Part shown: in pieces, positions 34,389 through 41,427 of the stretch
Numbering within the stretch: the first letter of the stretch is position 1
Layout of the letters: every line of letters begins with the position of its first letter
NCBI RefSeq assembly: GCF_048541825.1
Contig: NZ_CP183332.1
Location: 434,001 to 498,000 of the forward strand
Direction of reading: 5' to 3'
From: Caulobacter sp048541825
GTDB taxonomy: Bacteria; Pseudomonadota; Alphaproteobacteria; Caulobacterales; Caulobacteraceae
Length of the DNA stretch: 64,000 bases
Notes under the pieces: model-generated
The model's database searches: none
Told to the model about the DNA's origin: nothing
The model's input: only the letters and a program-made list of their open reading frames with translations
Translations under genes and position numbers: made by a program

Positions 34389-36062
34389 ATGAAACTGTCG
34401 TCCGCGTTCGCCATCCTTGCCGGCGCCCTCGCCTTGTTCCTTGCTGTCGCGGCCGGAGTGGTCTGGAACAGCATCGACACCCTGCGGATCGGTGGCGCCA
34501 ACTATCAGCACATCATCGACAACAAGGATTTGATTGCGGACGTCCTGCCGCCGCCGATCTATGTCATCGAAGCCTATATGACAGCGCACCTCGCCGAGGA
34601 CGCTCCCGAAGATCTTGCCGCCAACAAGGCCACGCTGAAGCGGCTGAAGTCCGAGTATGAGCAGCGCCTGACCTATTGGCGGGGCAAGACCCTGACCCCC
34701 GAGATCAAGGCTGCGATCTTCGGTGAGCCCGATCGCCGCGCGCGGGAGTTCTGGACCATCCTGGAAAACGGCCTGCTGCCGGCGATCGAGCGCGGCGACC
34801 GCGCCGAGGTCGACGTCAGGGTTCATCAAATGACGGCCGCCTTCATGAGGCATCAGGCGGCCGTAAACCGCATGATCCCCATCATCCAGGCCGAGGCCGC
34901 CCATCAGGAAGACATCTCCCATAGGGCCCAAGCAGTTGCGTTCGGCATCCTTCTGGCCCTGAGCCTGGCCGCCATCGCCCTGCTGGTCGTCGCGGTCCTG
35001 ATCGTGCGCCAGCACGTCCTGGCGCCGCTGGAAGACACCACCGGCCTCATGAACGCGCTGGTCAACGGTGATCTGAATGTTCGCTCGGCTCACACCAAAC
35101 GTGCCGACGAGATCGGCGCCCTCGCCAATGCCCTGGAAAAGTTTCGCACCAACGCCCAGGAGCGCCAGGGACTGGACCGGGCCACATCGAGCCAGAGGGA
35201 TCTTGAAAGCTCGCGCGCCAAACGCATGGCTGAACTGGTCGAGGCCTTCACCGGCAAGCTCGATGATGTGATCGGCGGATTGACCACCTCGTCGCACGAT
35301 CTGCACAGTTCGGCGGTCACCCTGGACAGGAGCTCTTCGAACGCCAGTCGCCAGGCCGAAGAGGCCGACGAGGCGGCGCGCAATACCTCGACCCACATCC
35401 AGGAAATCGCAGCGGCCACAGGACAGCTGCGCATTGCCGTCCAGGAGATCTCCAGCCGTATCGCCGAGTCGGCCCGTATCTCCAGCGAGGCCGAAGCGAT
35501 CGGTCTGGAAACCGAGAAGGTCATTGAGCAACTCGCCGACGCCGCGCGTCAGGTCGAGGAGGTGACGTCCCTGATCAGCGACGTGGCCGACCAGACCAAT
35601 CTCCTGGCTCTCAACGCCACGATCGAGGCGGCCCGCGCCGGCCAGGCGGGCCAGGGCTTCGCCGTCGTCGCCGCAGAGGTCAAACAACTTGCGACCCAGA
35701 CCACCAATTCGACCGGCGCGATTTCCAAGCGGATCGCCGAGATCCAGCAGGTCAGCCGCACCACAGCGACGGGTGTGCGCTCGGTGCTCACGGCGATGAC
35801 GCAGGTGCGCGAAATCTGCGCGGCGGTCGCAGCGGCAGTCGAAGAACAGGCGGCGACCACCAGTGACATTTCCGATCGCGCCATCGGCGCCGCTCGCGGC
35901 GCCTCTTCAGCCGCTCGAGGGGTTGAAAGCATGACGATGGCCACGGCCGAGGCGGGCGAGTCCAGCCGTCGATTGCTCGATACCTCTGGTCGGGTCAATG
36001 CGGCCACCGAAACTCTGCGCCGCGAGGCCGAGGCGTTCTTCAAGGCCCTGAAGGCGGCTTGA
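34389..36062 (+). CDS. Membrane methyl-accepting chemotaxis protein
   Basis: 557 residues. TM1 is AFAILAGALALFLAVAAGVV, a four-helix-type sensor (about 35-180) contains AYMTAHLAEDAPEDLAANKA, and TM2 is FGILLALSLAAIALLVVAVL. HAMP (LEDTTGLMNALVNGDLNVRS) is followed by a long coiled coil and the tip QTNLLALNATIEAARAGQAG then QGFAVVAAEVKQLATQT. The C-terminus EAFFKALKAA resembles that of the globin-coupled MCP, with no tethering pentapeptide. A CtrA-like box lies just upstream. It is the last gene of the signalling block before the right direct repeat. The ligand is unknown. Confidence 0.93.
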   Translation: MKLSSAFAILAGALALFLAVAAGVVWNSIDTLRIGGANYQHIIDNKDLIADVLPPPIYVIEAYMTAHLAEDAPEDLAANKATLKRLKSEYEQRLTYWRGKTLTPEIKAAIFGEPDRRAREFWTILENGLLPAIERGDRAEVDVRVHQMTAAFMRHQAAVNRMIPIIQAEAAHQEDISHRAQAVAFGILLALSLAAIALLVVAVLIVRQHVLAPLEDTTGLMNALVNGDLNVRSAHTKRADEIGALANALEKFRTNAQERQGLDRATSSQRDLESSRAKRMAELVEAFTGKLDDVIGGLTTSSHDLHSSAVTLDRSSSNASRQAEEADEAARNTSTHIQEIAAATGQLRIAVQEISSRIAESARISSEAEAIGLETEKVIEQLADAARQVEEVTSLISDVADQTNLLALNATIEAARAGQAGQGFAVVAAEVKQLATQTTNSTGAISKRIAEIQQVSRTTATGVRSVLTAMTQVREICAAVAAAVEEQAATTSDISDRAIGAARGASSAARGVESMTMATAEAGESSRRLLDTSGRVNAATETLRREAEAFFKALKAA

Positions 36063-36262
36063 TGGCCTTGGCGCGGTCATCCGAGCCGGCCTAGGCCCAC
36101 GACCTGAGACTGATCTGGATGCCGCGCTCGGCCGTGCCGTCGGTTCTGGGCGTACAGGGCCTGACCTTGCCCCAGTGCAGGCTCTAGGCGGGTCTCTTAG
36201 GGATCAGGTCTGACGGGAGCCTGCGGCGGTCATGGCCCGGAGGCGGACCATTTGAACGTCAC
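36063..36262. other. Intergenic stretch containing the right direct repeat; possible gene remnant
   Basis: Between an MCP and an AraC gene. A plus-strand frame at about 36094-36186 reads through RLIWMPRSAVPSVLG and GVQGLTLPQC before a TAG, without a start; it may be a decayed 3' gene end. The direct repeat copy follows at 36200. No terminator hairpin is obvious. Confidence 0.3.
36200..36229. repeat. Right copy of the 30-base direct repeat
   Basis: GGGATCAGGTCTGAC followed by (G)GGAGCCTGCGGCGG; one mismatch to 20470-20499, 15,730 bases away in the same orientation. It ends 33 bases from the AraC gene stop. Confidence 0.75.
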
Positions 36263-37297
36263 TTAAGAGCCAGATGTCGTCGCCGGCGCGCCCTTGCGCC
36301 CGCGCGGGCTCGCGCCTGTCCAGCGCTTGAAGGCGCGGGAGAAGGCGCTGGGGTCGGAGAAGCCTACGAGATAGGCGGTCTCGTTGACCGACAGCTTCCT
36401 GCCGCCCAGATAGTCCAGCGCCATCCGCCGACGCAGATCGTCCAACACCGCATCGAAACTGGCGCCCTCGGCCTTCAGGCGGCGATACAGCGTCTGGCGG
36501 CTGAGGCCCAGACGTTTGGCGACGGCGTCCATGGCCAGGTCGCCGGTATGCAGCAGCGGGATCAGCAGGGTCTCGACCCGGCCGCGCGTGGTCCGGGTGG
36601 ACACAAGCTGCTGCAGCAGCGTCTCGGCATGTTCGTTGAAGATCCCGAAGACGTAGCGATTGGGCCCATGGGTCTTGACCGCCAGCCAGGAGGCTTCGAT
36701 CCGCAGGGCGTTGCGGGGCTGGTCGAAGGCGACGGGCGCCTTGAAGATGCGGTCGTATTCGGCGCTGTAGCTGGGCCGGGGATGGGTGACGTGCACCGCG
36801 GTCACGAACGGCACGTCGCCATGGCTGCGGGTCACTTCGCAGGCAAACCGCGAGAAGGCCCCTTCGGTCAGTTCAGGGAAGTCGTTGGGATCGGGGCGCC
36901 GGTCTTCCAGCCACAGCTCCTCGCCCTGTCGGACCAGCTGGAAGCGCTGCTCGACGCCCAGGCCGTCGATCTCGGTGACCAGCCGGGAATAGCGGCTCAG
37001 CTGCTGCAGGCTCTCGCCCATGGTCTCGCCGGCCTTGCAGATCAGGCCGACAATCGACAGCTCCTCAAAGCGCGTGCCTTCGCTGAACTTCAGGGCCAGG
37101 GAGGGCTCGCCAGAGAGCTCCTGGCCGGCCTTCATCAGGGCTTTGTAGCGGTCCATCGGGATGCGGCTGTCCTGATCAGCGAGGTCTTCGACCGCGATGC
37201 CGGCCCGCGCCGCAAGGGTTTCGCGGTCGGCTCCAAGGGAGACGGCGAAGTCCATCAGCGCCCGGGCGAAGCCACCTGAAACCGTCGATCCGCGCAT
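36263..37297 (-). CDS. AraC family regulator with arabinose-binding-type N-terminal domain
   Basis: About 344 residues. The N-terminal domain (FARALMDFAVSLGADRETLA to about 205, with FEELSIVGLICKAGETMGES) is the domain found in OruR/ArgR-like AraC members. The C-terminal double HTH reads AVAKRLGLSRQTLYRRLKAE and NETAYLVGFSDPSAFSRAFK then RWTGASPR. ATG 37297 has GGAG 8 bases upstream; a longer in-frame extension is shadow sequence. It is divergent from a DUF2306 membrane protein gene, which it may control. The inducer is unknown. Confidence 0.92.
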   Translation of the reverse strand: MRGSTVSGGFARALMDFAVSLGADRETLAARAGIAVEDLADQDSRIPMDRYKALMKAGQELSGEPSLALKFSEGTRFEELSIVGLICKAGETMGESLQQLSRYSRLVTEIDGLGVEQRFQLVRQGEELWLEDRRPDPNDFPELTEGAFSRFACEVTRSHGDVPFVTAVHVTHPRPSYSAEYDRIFKAPVAFDQPRNALRIEASWLAVKTHGPNRYVFGIFNEHAETLLQQLVSTRTTRGRVETLLIPLLHTGDLAMDAVAKRLGLSRQTLYRRLKAEGASFDAVLDDLRRRMALDYLGGRKLSVNETAYLVGFSDPSAFSRAFKRWTGASPRGRKGAPATTSGS

Positions 37298-37408
37298 CTG
37301 AGCTCCAGGGTCAAGAATCTGGCCCCACCGATCATGGCGGCCCAGGCGAGCGGTTCCTAGCCTTGATCTCACGGCTCGCTTTGAGCCTTTCGGAAACAGG
37401 CAGGCAGA

Positions 37409-38233
37409 ATGAAACCGGTATCGGCGCGCCGCAGGGATGGGCGGGCGGCGGCCACCCTGGCGCTCAGGGCTTCGGCGGCGCTCTGGTATCTGGCGCTGGT
37501 CGTCGGGCTGTGGGTGTTCGGCTACTACATCGTCGCCCTCTATGGCGTCAGCGCGCTGCGGGGCGAGTGGGCGCGCTGGAACACGGTGTTGCCGGCCGGG
37601 CACGGCTACAATTCCGGCGACCTGGGCGGCAATGCGGTGCTGGGCGTCCACCTGCTGGCCGCCGGTCTCGTCAGCTTCAGCGGCGCGCTGCAACTGGTCC
37701 CCCAGATCCGGTCGCGCGTCCCGGCCCTGCATCGCTGGAACGGCCGGCTGTTTCTGCTGATCGCCCTGATCATCAGCGGCTCAGGCCTGTATGTCGCCTT
37801 CACCCGCGGCGCGGTCGCGGGAAGCTATATGGCGGTTGCCAATACGCTGAACGCGGTGCTGGTCATCGTCTGCGCCGTCCTGGCCTGGCGCCACGCCGCC
37901 GCCCGCCGGATCGCCCTGCACCAGCGCTGGGCTCTGCGATTGTTCGTGCTGATGTACGGGGTCTGGTTCTATCGGGTGGGGATGATGCTGTGGTTCGTCA
38001 TCCACAAGGCGCCGGTGGGCCACAATGACACCTTCACCGGGCCGTTCGACATCTTCCTGGCCTTCGCCCACGTGCTGCTGCCGCTGGCCGTGCTGGAGGT
38101 CTACATGGTGGCCCGCGACCGGGGCGGGGCGCTGGCCAAGACCGGCATGGCGCTGGCCCTGCTCGTCCTGACCCTGGCCATGAGCGTCGGCATCTTCGGC
38201 GCGACCCTGGGGATGTGGCTGCCGCGGCTGTAG
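37409..38233 (+). CDS. DUF2306 family multi-pass membrane protein
   Basis: 274 residues with about seven hydrophobic helices, starting LWYLALVVGLWVFGYYIVAL. The family signature is GGNAVLGVHLLAAGLVSFSG, then LHRWNGRLFLLIALI and IALHQRWALRLFVLMYG, with conserved His residues that could bind haem or metal within the membrane (inference). The last helix is ALALLVLTLAMSVGIFGATL. Function is unknown in the family. It is divergent from an AraC regulator. Its TAG stop is part of the AGAGC dispersed repeat that begins at 38232. Confidence 0.85.
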   Translation: MKPVSARRRDGRAAATLALRASAALWYLALVVGLWVFGYYIVALYGVSALRGEWARWNTVLPAGHGYNSGDLGGNAVLGVHLLAAGLVSFSGALQLVPQIRSRVPALHRWNGRLFLLIALIISGSGLYVAFTRGAVAGSYMAVANTLNAVLVIVCAVLAWRHAAARRIALHQRWALRLFVLMYGVWFYRVGMMLWFVIHKAPVGHNDTFTGPFDIFLAFAHVLLPLAVLEVYMVARDRGGALAKTGMALALLVLTLAMSVGIFGATLGMWLPRL

Positions 38234-38297
38234 AGCATTTTCCGGCGAAGTTGACGCCGGTTCGTCGCTAGAAAATGCGTCAAGAATGGAGGACTCT
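38232..38297. repeat. AGAGC-type dispersed repeat, copy 2
   Basis: The first 48 bases match copy 1 at 41/48. GCATTTTC pairs with GAAAATGC, and CGGCGAA pairs with TTCGTCG with a wobble. AGAG at the left and CTCT at the right end sit in the stop codons of the two convergent genes. It probably acts as a bidirectional terminator. Confidence 0.65.
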
Positions 38298-38757
38298 AGA
38301 TACCCGCCAGCGGAAACACCCGCGTCTGCTTGACCACCCCATAGGCGAAGCTGGTGTCGATCGAGGCGATGCCGGGGATGGCGTGCAGCCGGCGGCGGAT
38401 GAAGTCCTCATAGGCCTCCAGGCTCTCGACGATCACCCGCAGCAGATAGTCGTCGCCGCCGGCCAGCAGGAAGCAGTCGAGGATCTGGTCGATCCGCGCC
38501 ACCTGGTCCTCGAAGCCCTTGACCACGTCCTGGCCATGGCGATCCAGCCGCACGCGGATGAAGACGGTGATCGGCAGGCCATAGGCCTTCTGGTCGACCA
38601 GGGCGGTGTAGCCGGTGATCACCCCTTCGGCTTCCAGATGGCGCAGCCGGCGCAGGCAGGGGGAGGGCGACAGGTTCACCCGATCAGCCAGATCCTGGTT
38701 GGTCAGGCGGCCGTCCTTCTGCAGTTCGCGGATGATCTGCCGGTCCTTGGCGTCCAT
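38296..38757 (-). CDS. Lrp/AsnC family regulator divergent from methionine gamma-lyase
   Basis: 153 residues. HTH: DAKDRQIIRELQKDGRLTNQ then DLADRVNLSPSPCLRRLRHL. The RAM/effector domain includes GDDYLLRVIVESLEAYEDF and ends with SFAYGVVKQTRVFPL. It is full length. The gene is divergent from the Met gamma-lyase gene across 111 bases containing a nested palindrome, the arrangement of a local amino acid-responsive activator (as with many MdeR/BkdR-type Lrp members). The effector is presumably methionine or a related amino acid (inference). Confidence 0.92.
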   Translation of the reverse strand: MDAKDRQIIRELQKDGRLTNQDLADRVNLSPSPCLRRLRHLEAEGVITGYTALVDQKAYGLPITVFIRVRLDRHGQDVVKGFEDQVARIDQILDCFLLAGGDDYLLRVIVESLEAYEDFIRRRLHAIPGIASIDTSFAYGVVKQTRVFPLAGI

Positions 38758-38779
38758 ATCGGGTCCTCGGGGTGGAATC

Positions 38780-38814
38780 TGCCAAACTGAACGTCTTCAG
38801 TAGCAGACTTGGCA
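38780..38814. promoter_or_regulatory. Nested inverted repeat, candidate Lrp operator
   Basis: ACTGAA-CGTC-TTCAGT (38786-38801) is a perfect 6-4-6 palindrome; around it TGCCAA (38780-38785) and TTGGCA (38809-38814) form an outer inverted pair. It lies midway between the divergent lrp-like and Met gamma-lyase genes, where Lrp dimers would bind. Confidence 0.5.
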
Positions 38815-38868
38815 ATCTTCCGCCGCTGAATCCGCGCCAATCTCGTGCCGTAACCACGGAGCACCGTC

Positions 38869-40080
38869 ATGGCGCGCGACCTCATCCAGACCGGCTTTTC
38901 GACGCGGGCCATCCACGCGGGCTATGATCCGGCCGACGAGCACGGCGCCCTGACCCCACCCGTCCACCTGACCTCGACCTTCGCCTTCGACAGCGCCGAG
39001 GCCGGCGGGGAGATGTTCGCCGGCACGCGGCCGGGGCACTTCTATTCGCGGATCTCCAACCCGACGACCGACCTTCTGGAGCGCCGGGTGGCCTCGCTGG
39101 AGGGCGCCGAGGCCGGCGTCGCCACGGCCTCGGGCATGGGCGCGATCACGGCGGTGATGTGGAGCTTCCTGCGCTCGGGCGACGAGGTGGTCACCGACCA
39201 GACCCTGTATGGCTGCACCTTCGCCTTCATGCGCGACGGGCTCTCGCGGTTCGGGATCACCGTCACCCAGGTCGACATGACCGACATGGACGCCCTGGCG
39301 GCGGTGGTGTCCGACAAGACCCGGATCATCTATTTCGAGACCCCCGCCAATCCCAACATGCGCCTGGTCGACATCGCCGGCGCGGCGAAAGTCGCGCGGG
39401 CCTGCGGGGCCAAGCTGGTGGTCGACAACACCTACGCCACGCCGCTGCTGACCCGGCCGATCGCGCTGGGAGCTGACATCGTGGTGCACTCGGCGACCAA
39501 GTATCTGGGCGGTCATGGCGACCTGATCGGCGGCATCGCTGTCGGTGGGGTGGAAGACATGGCGCGCGTGCGGCTGACCGGGGTCAAGGACATGACCGGG
39601 GCGGTGATGTCGCCCTTCACGGCCTTTCTGGTCATGCGGGGCCTGAAGACCCTGGCCCTGCGCATGCGCCAGCATTGCGCCGGCGCCGCCAGCGTCGCAA
39701 CGTGGCTGGAGGCCCATCCGGCCGTGACGCGGGTCTTCTATCCGGGGCTGAAGAGCTTCGACCAGCACGACCTGGCCCAGCGCCAGATGGCCTTGCCCGG
39801 CGGCATGATCGCGTTTGAACTGGCCGGCGGGCACGCGGCCGGGGTGGCGATGATGAACCGCTTGACCCTGATCCGCCGGGCCGTGTCGCTGGGCGACGCC
39901 GAGACCCTGATCCAGCATCCGGCCAGCATGACCCACTCGACCTATAGCGCCGAGGAACGGGCGGCGGCGGGCATTAGCGAGGGGCTGGTGCGGCTGTCGA
40001 TTGGACTTGAGGACGAGGCCGATATCCTGGCCGACCTGGCCCGCGCGCTGGCGACGGCGGCCTTGCCGGTGGTCGCCTGA
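38869..40080 (+). CDS. Methionine gamma-lyase (Cys/Met metabolism PLP enzyme)
   Basis: 403 residues, gamma-family PLP enzyme cleaving L-methionine to methanethiol, 2-oxobutyrate and ammonia. It has FSTRAIHAGYDP at the start, FYSRISNPTTDLLERRVASL, and EGAEAGVATASGMGAI. DQTLYGCTFAFM contains the active-site Cys that distinguishes Met gamma-lyase from most cystathionine enzymes. VDNTYATPLLTRPIALGAD and VVHSATKYLGGHGDLIGG carry the PLP Lys. The C-terminal half has the usual HPASMTHSTYSAEER. Cystathionine gamma-lyase or O-acetylhomoserine-type activity is a lesser alternative. It is divergent from an Lrp-type regulator. Confidence 0.87.
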   Translation: MARDLIQTGFSTRAIHAGYDPADEHGALTPPVHLTSTFAFDSAEAGGEMFAGTRPGHFYSRISNPTTDLLERRVASLEGAEAGVATASGMGAITAVMWSFLRSGDEVVTDQTLYGCTFAFMRDGLSRFGITVTQVDMTDMDALAAVVSDKTRIIYFETPANPNMRLVDIAGAAKVARACGAKLVVDNTYATPLLTRPIALGADIVVHSATKYLGGHGDLIGGIAVGGVEDMARVRLTGVKDMTGAVMSPFTAFLVMRGLKTLALRMRQHCAGAASVATWLEAHPAVTRVFYPGLKSFDQHDLAQRQMALPGGMIAFELAGGHAAGVAMMNRLTLIRRAVSLGDAETLIQHPASMTHSTYSAEERAAAGISEGLVRLSIGLEDEADILADLARALATAALPVVA

Positions 40081-40249
40081 CAGCCCTCAAAGGTTAATGG
40101 CGCGGCGCCATGATCCGTGAGGCCTACCGTATGTCGATTGTCTGACAAAAGTCACTGGTTTCAGAGGCTTGTGAGAGGCGTTTGGTCGCGGGAGCGACAA
40201 AATTGCGCGCCTGCACGGCCGATTAACCGCGCCATGCGTTTATGACTTC

Positions 40250-40603
40250 ATGTCCAAGTACGCGCCAGGCGCAGAAGGCGATCGGCGGGGCGCGGCCCGT
40301 CTCTCGACCCACAGGGCGGGAAAGCTGCTCTGTGGCGGCTTCGCCTGGGACTGTGTGATCCGTGACGTTTCCGATGGCGGGGTTCGCGTGCAGATGCTGG
40401 CCGGCGCGGCGCCCCCCGCCAAGGCCCAGCTTGTCGACCTGGCCGCGGGCCTGGCTCACGATGTCCAGATGGCCTGGCAAAAGGAGCGCGAGGTCGGCTT
40501 CAAAATCCTCAAGACCCACGACCTGCGCGGTCTGACCCACGCCTCGGCGCGGACGGCCAAAAACATCTGGGCCGCCTCGCAGGCGCGGATCTCGGCCAGC
40601 TAA
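40250..40603 (+). CDS. PilZ domain protein
   Basis: 117 residues, essentially one PilZ domain. The c-di-GMP motifs are recognisable in degraded form: an Arg-rich start (RRGAARLSTHRAGKLLCGG) and CVIRDVSDGGVRVQM, matching the (D/N)xSxxGxx box. The hydrophobic strand alternation continues to EVGFKILKTHDLRG. A C-terminal helix follows. It would bind c-di-GMP and act on motility, stalk or envelope targets, but the first motif is not the perfect RxxxR, so binding is not assured. Monocistronic, with a hairpin just downstream. Confidence 0.78.
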   Translation: MSKYAPGAEGDRRGAARLSTHRAGKLLCGGFAWDCVIRDVSDGGVRVQMLAGAAPPAKAQLVDLAAGLAHDVQMAWQKEREVGFKILKTHDLRGLTHASARTAKNIWAASQARISAS

Positions 40604-40631
40604 AGCTCTATCTGGGCGAACCGGACGCAAG

Positions 40632-40661
40632 AAGGCCTCGACGGTCGCCCGCCGAGGCCTT
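40632..40661. terminator. Hairpin between convergent PilZ and XRE genes
   Basis: AAGGCCTCG (40632-40640) pairs perfectly with CGAGGCCTT (40653-40661). It is centred in the 82-base gap between convergent genes; only weak T-richness follows (TGTGTTGTG). Confidence 0.6.
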
Positions 40662-40685
40662 GTGTTGTGCGGGACAGTAGAGGGA

Positions 40686-41123
40686 TCAGGCGGCGGCTTC
40701 GTTGCGCCCGGCGTCGTCGGCCATCGCCCGGACCAGATCCAGCACCTGGCGACGGACCCGGCCGCGCGCGATGCGAGGGAACACCTCGGCCAGCTCCAGG
40801 CCTTCGGGCGTCGTCAGGAACTCCTGGACGATGCGTTCGGCGTGCAGGCCGGCGTCATCGGCTTCCGAGCCGCCCATGGGGTCGGCCAGTCCGTCGAAGA
40901 AGAACGACACCGGCACCTGCAGGGTCTTGGCGATCTCATACAGCTTGCTGGCGCTGACGCGGTTGGCGCCGCGCTCGTACTTCTGGACCTGCTGGAAGGT
41001 CAGGCCCAGGGAATCGGCCAGTTGCTCCTGGCTGACGCCCAGCAGTTTTCGACGCATCCGAACGCGTCCGCCGACATGCAGATCGACCGGATTGGGTCGC
41101 CGGCCTTCGGTTTCTTCGCCCAT
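40686..41123 (-). CDS. XRE/Cro-CI family regulator
   Basis: About 145 residues. The HTH is VGGRVRMRRKLLGVSQEQLA then DSLGLTFQQVQKYERGANRV, followed by SASKLYEIAKTLQVPVSFFF. This block is typical of the chromosomal alphaproteobacterial regulator group related to PraR/PhrR. The C-terminal tail (AERIVQEFLTTPEGLELAEV) is conserved-looking, with a basic stretch RGRVRRQVL. ATG 41123 has GGAGG 8 bases upstream; a GTG directly before it is less likely. The target regulon is unknown. It is not part of a phage or toxin module here. Confidence 0.9.
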   Translation of the reverse strand: MGEETEGRRPNPVDLHVGGRVRMRRKLLGVSQEQLADSLGLTFQQVQKYERGANRVSASKLYEIAKTLQVPVSFFFDGLADPMGGSEADDAGLHAERIVQEFLTTPEGLELAEVFPRIARGRVRRQVLDLVRAMADDAGRNEAAA

Positions 41124-41126
41124 CAC

Positions 41127-41427
41127 TTCGCCTCCAAAGGTTGTTTGTCCTACATGACACGACCGTGACGGCCCGGAAAGTAAGGCGCGGCATTAGGTCG
41201 CGCATGCGGGACCCATATCCGCCCCGATATGGGTTCAGGGCTGGCTCGCGCCTTCAGGACGCGGTCGAGCAGGGCCTGCGGCCGGGTGTCGATCGGCGAA
41301 TTGACGACGCCCCGATAGCCTGTCGCGAGGCGGGGCATTGATCAGGTGAGCGCAGAAGTGGTCATGGTCAAAGGCGGCGGTAGCCGGGCAAGATGGGCTT
41401 CGACCGCGCCCCGCCGAAAGCCTTTGA
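41127..41427. other. Intergenic region with no recognised element
   Basis: About 300 bases between the XRE gene start and the hybrid kinase stop, both on the minus strand. I see no start-anchored frame with convincing coding bias, and only a short palindromic sequence around 41213-41232 (ACCCATATCCGCCCCGATAT). It presumably holds the promoter of the XRE gene. Confidence 0.4.

Noticed and set aside
37298..37732. N-terminal extension of the AraC regulator
   Set aside because: The extended frame is antisense to the divergent DUF2306 gene and has no domain; ATG 37297 has a ribosome-binding site.
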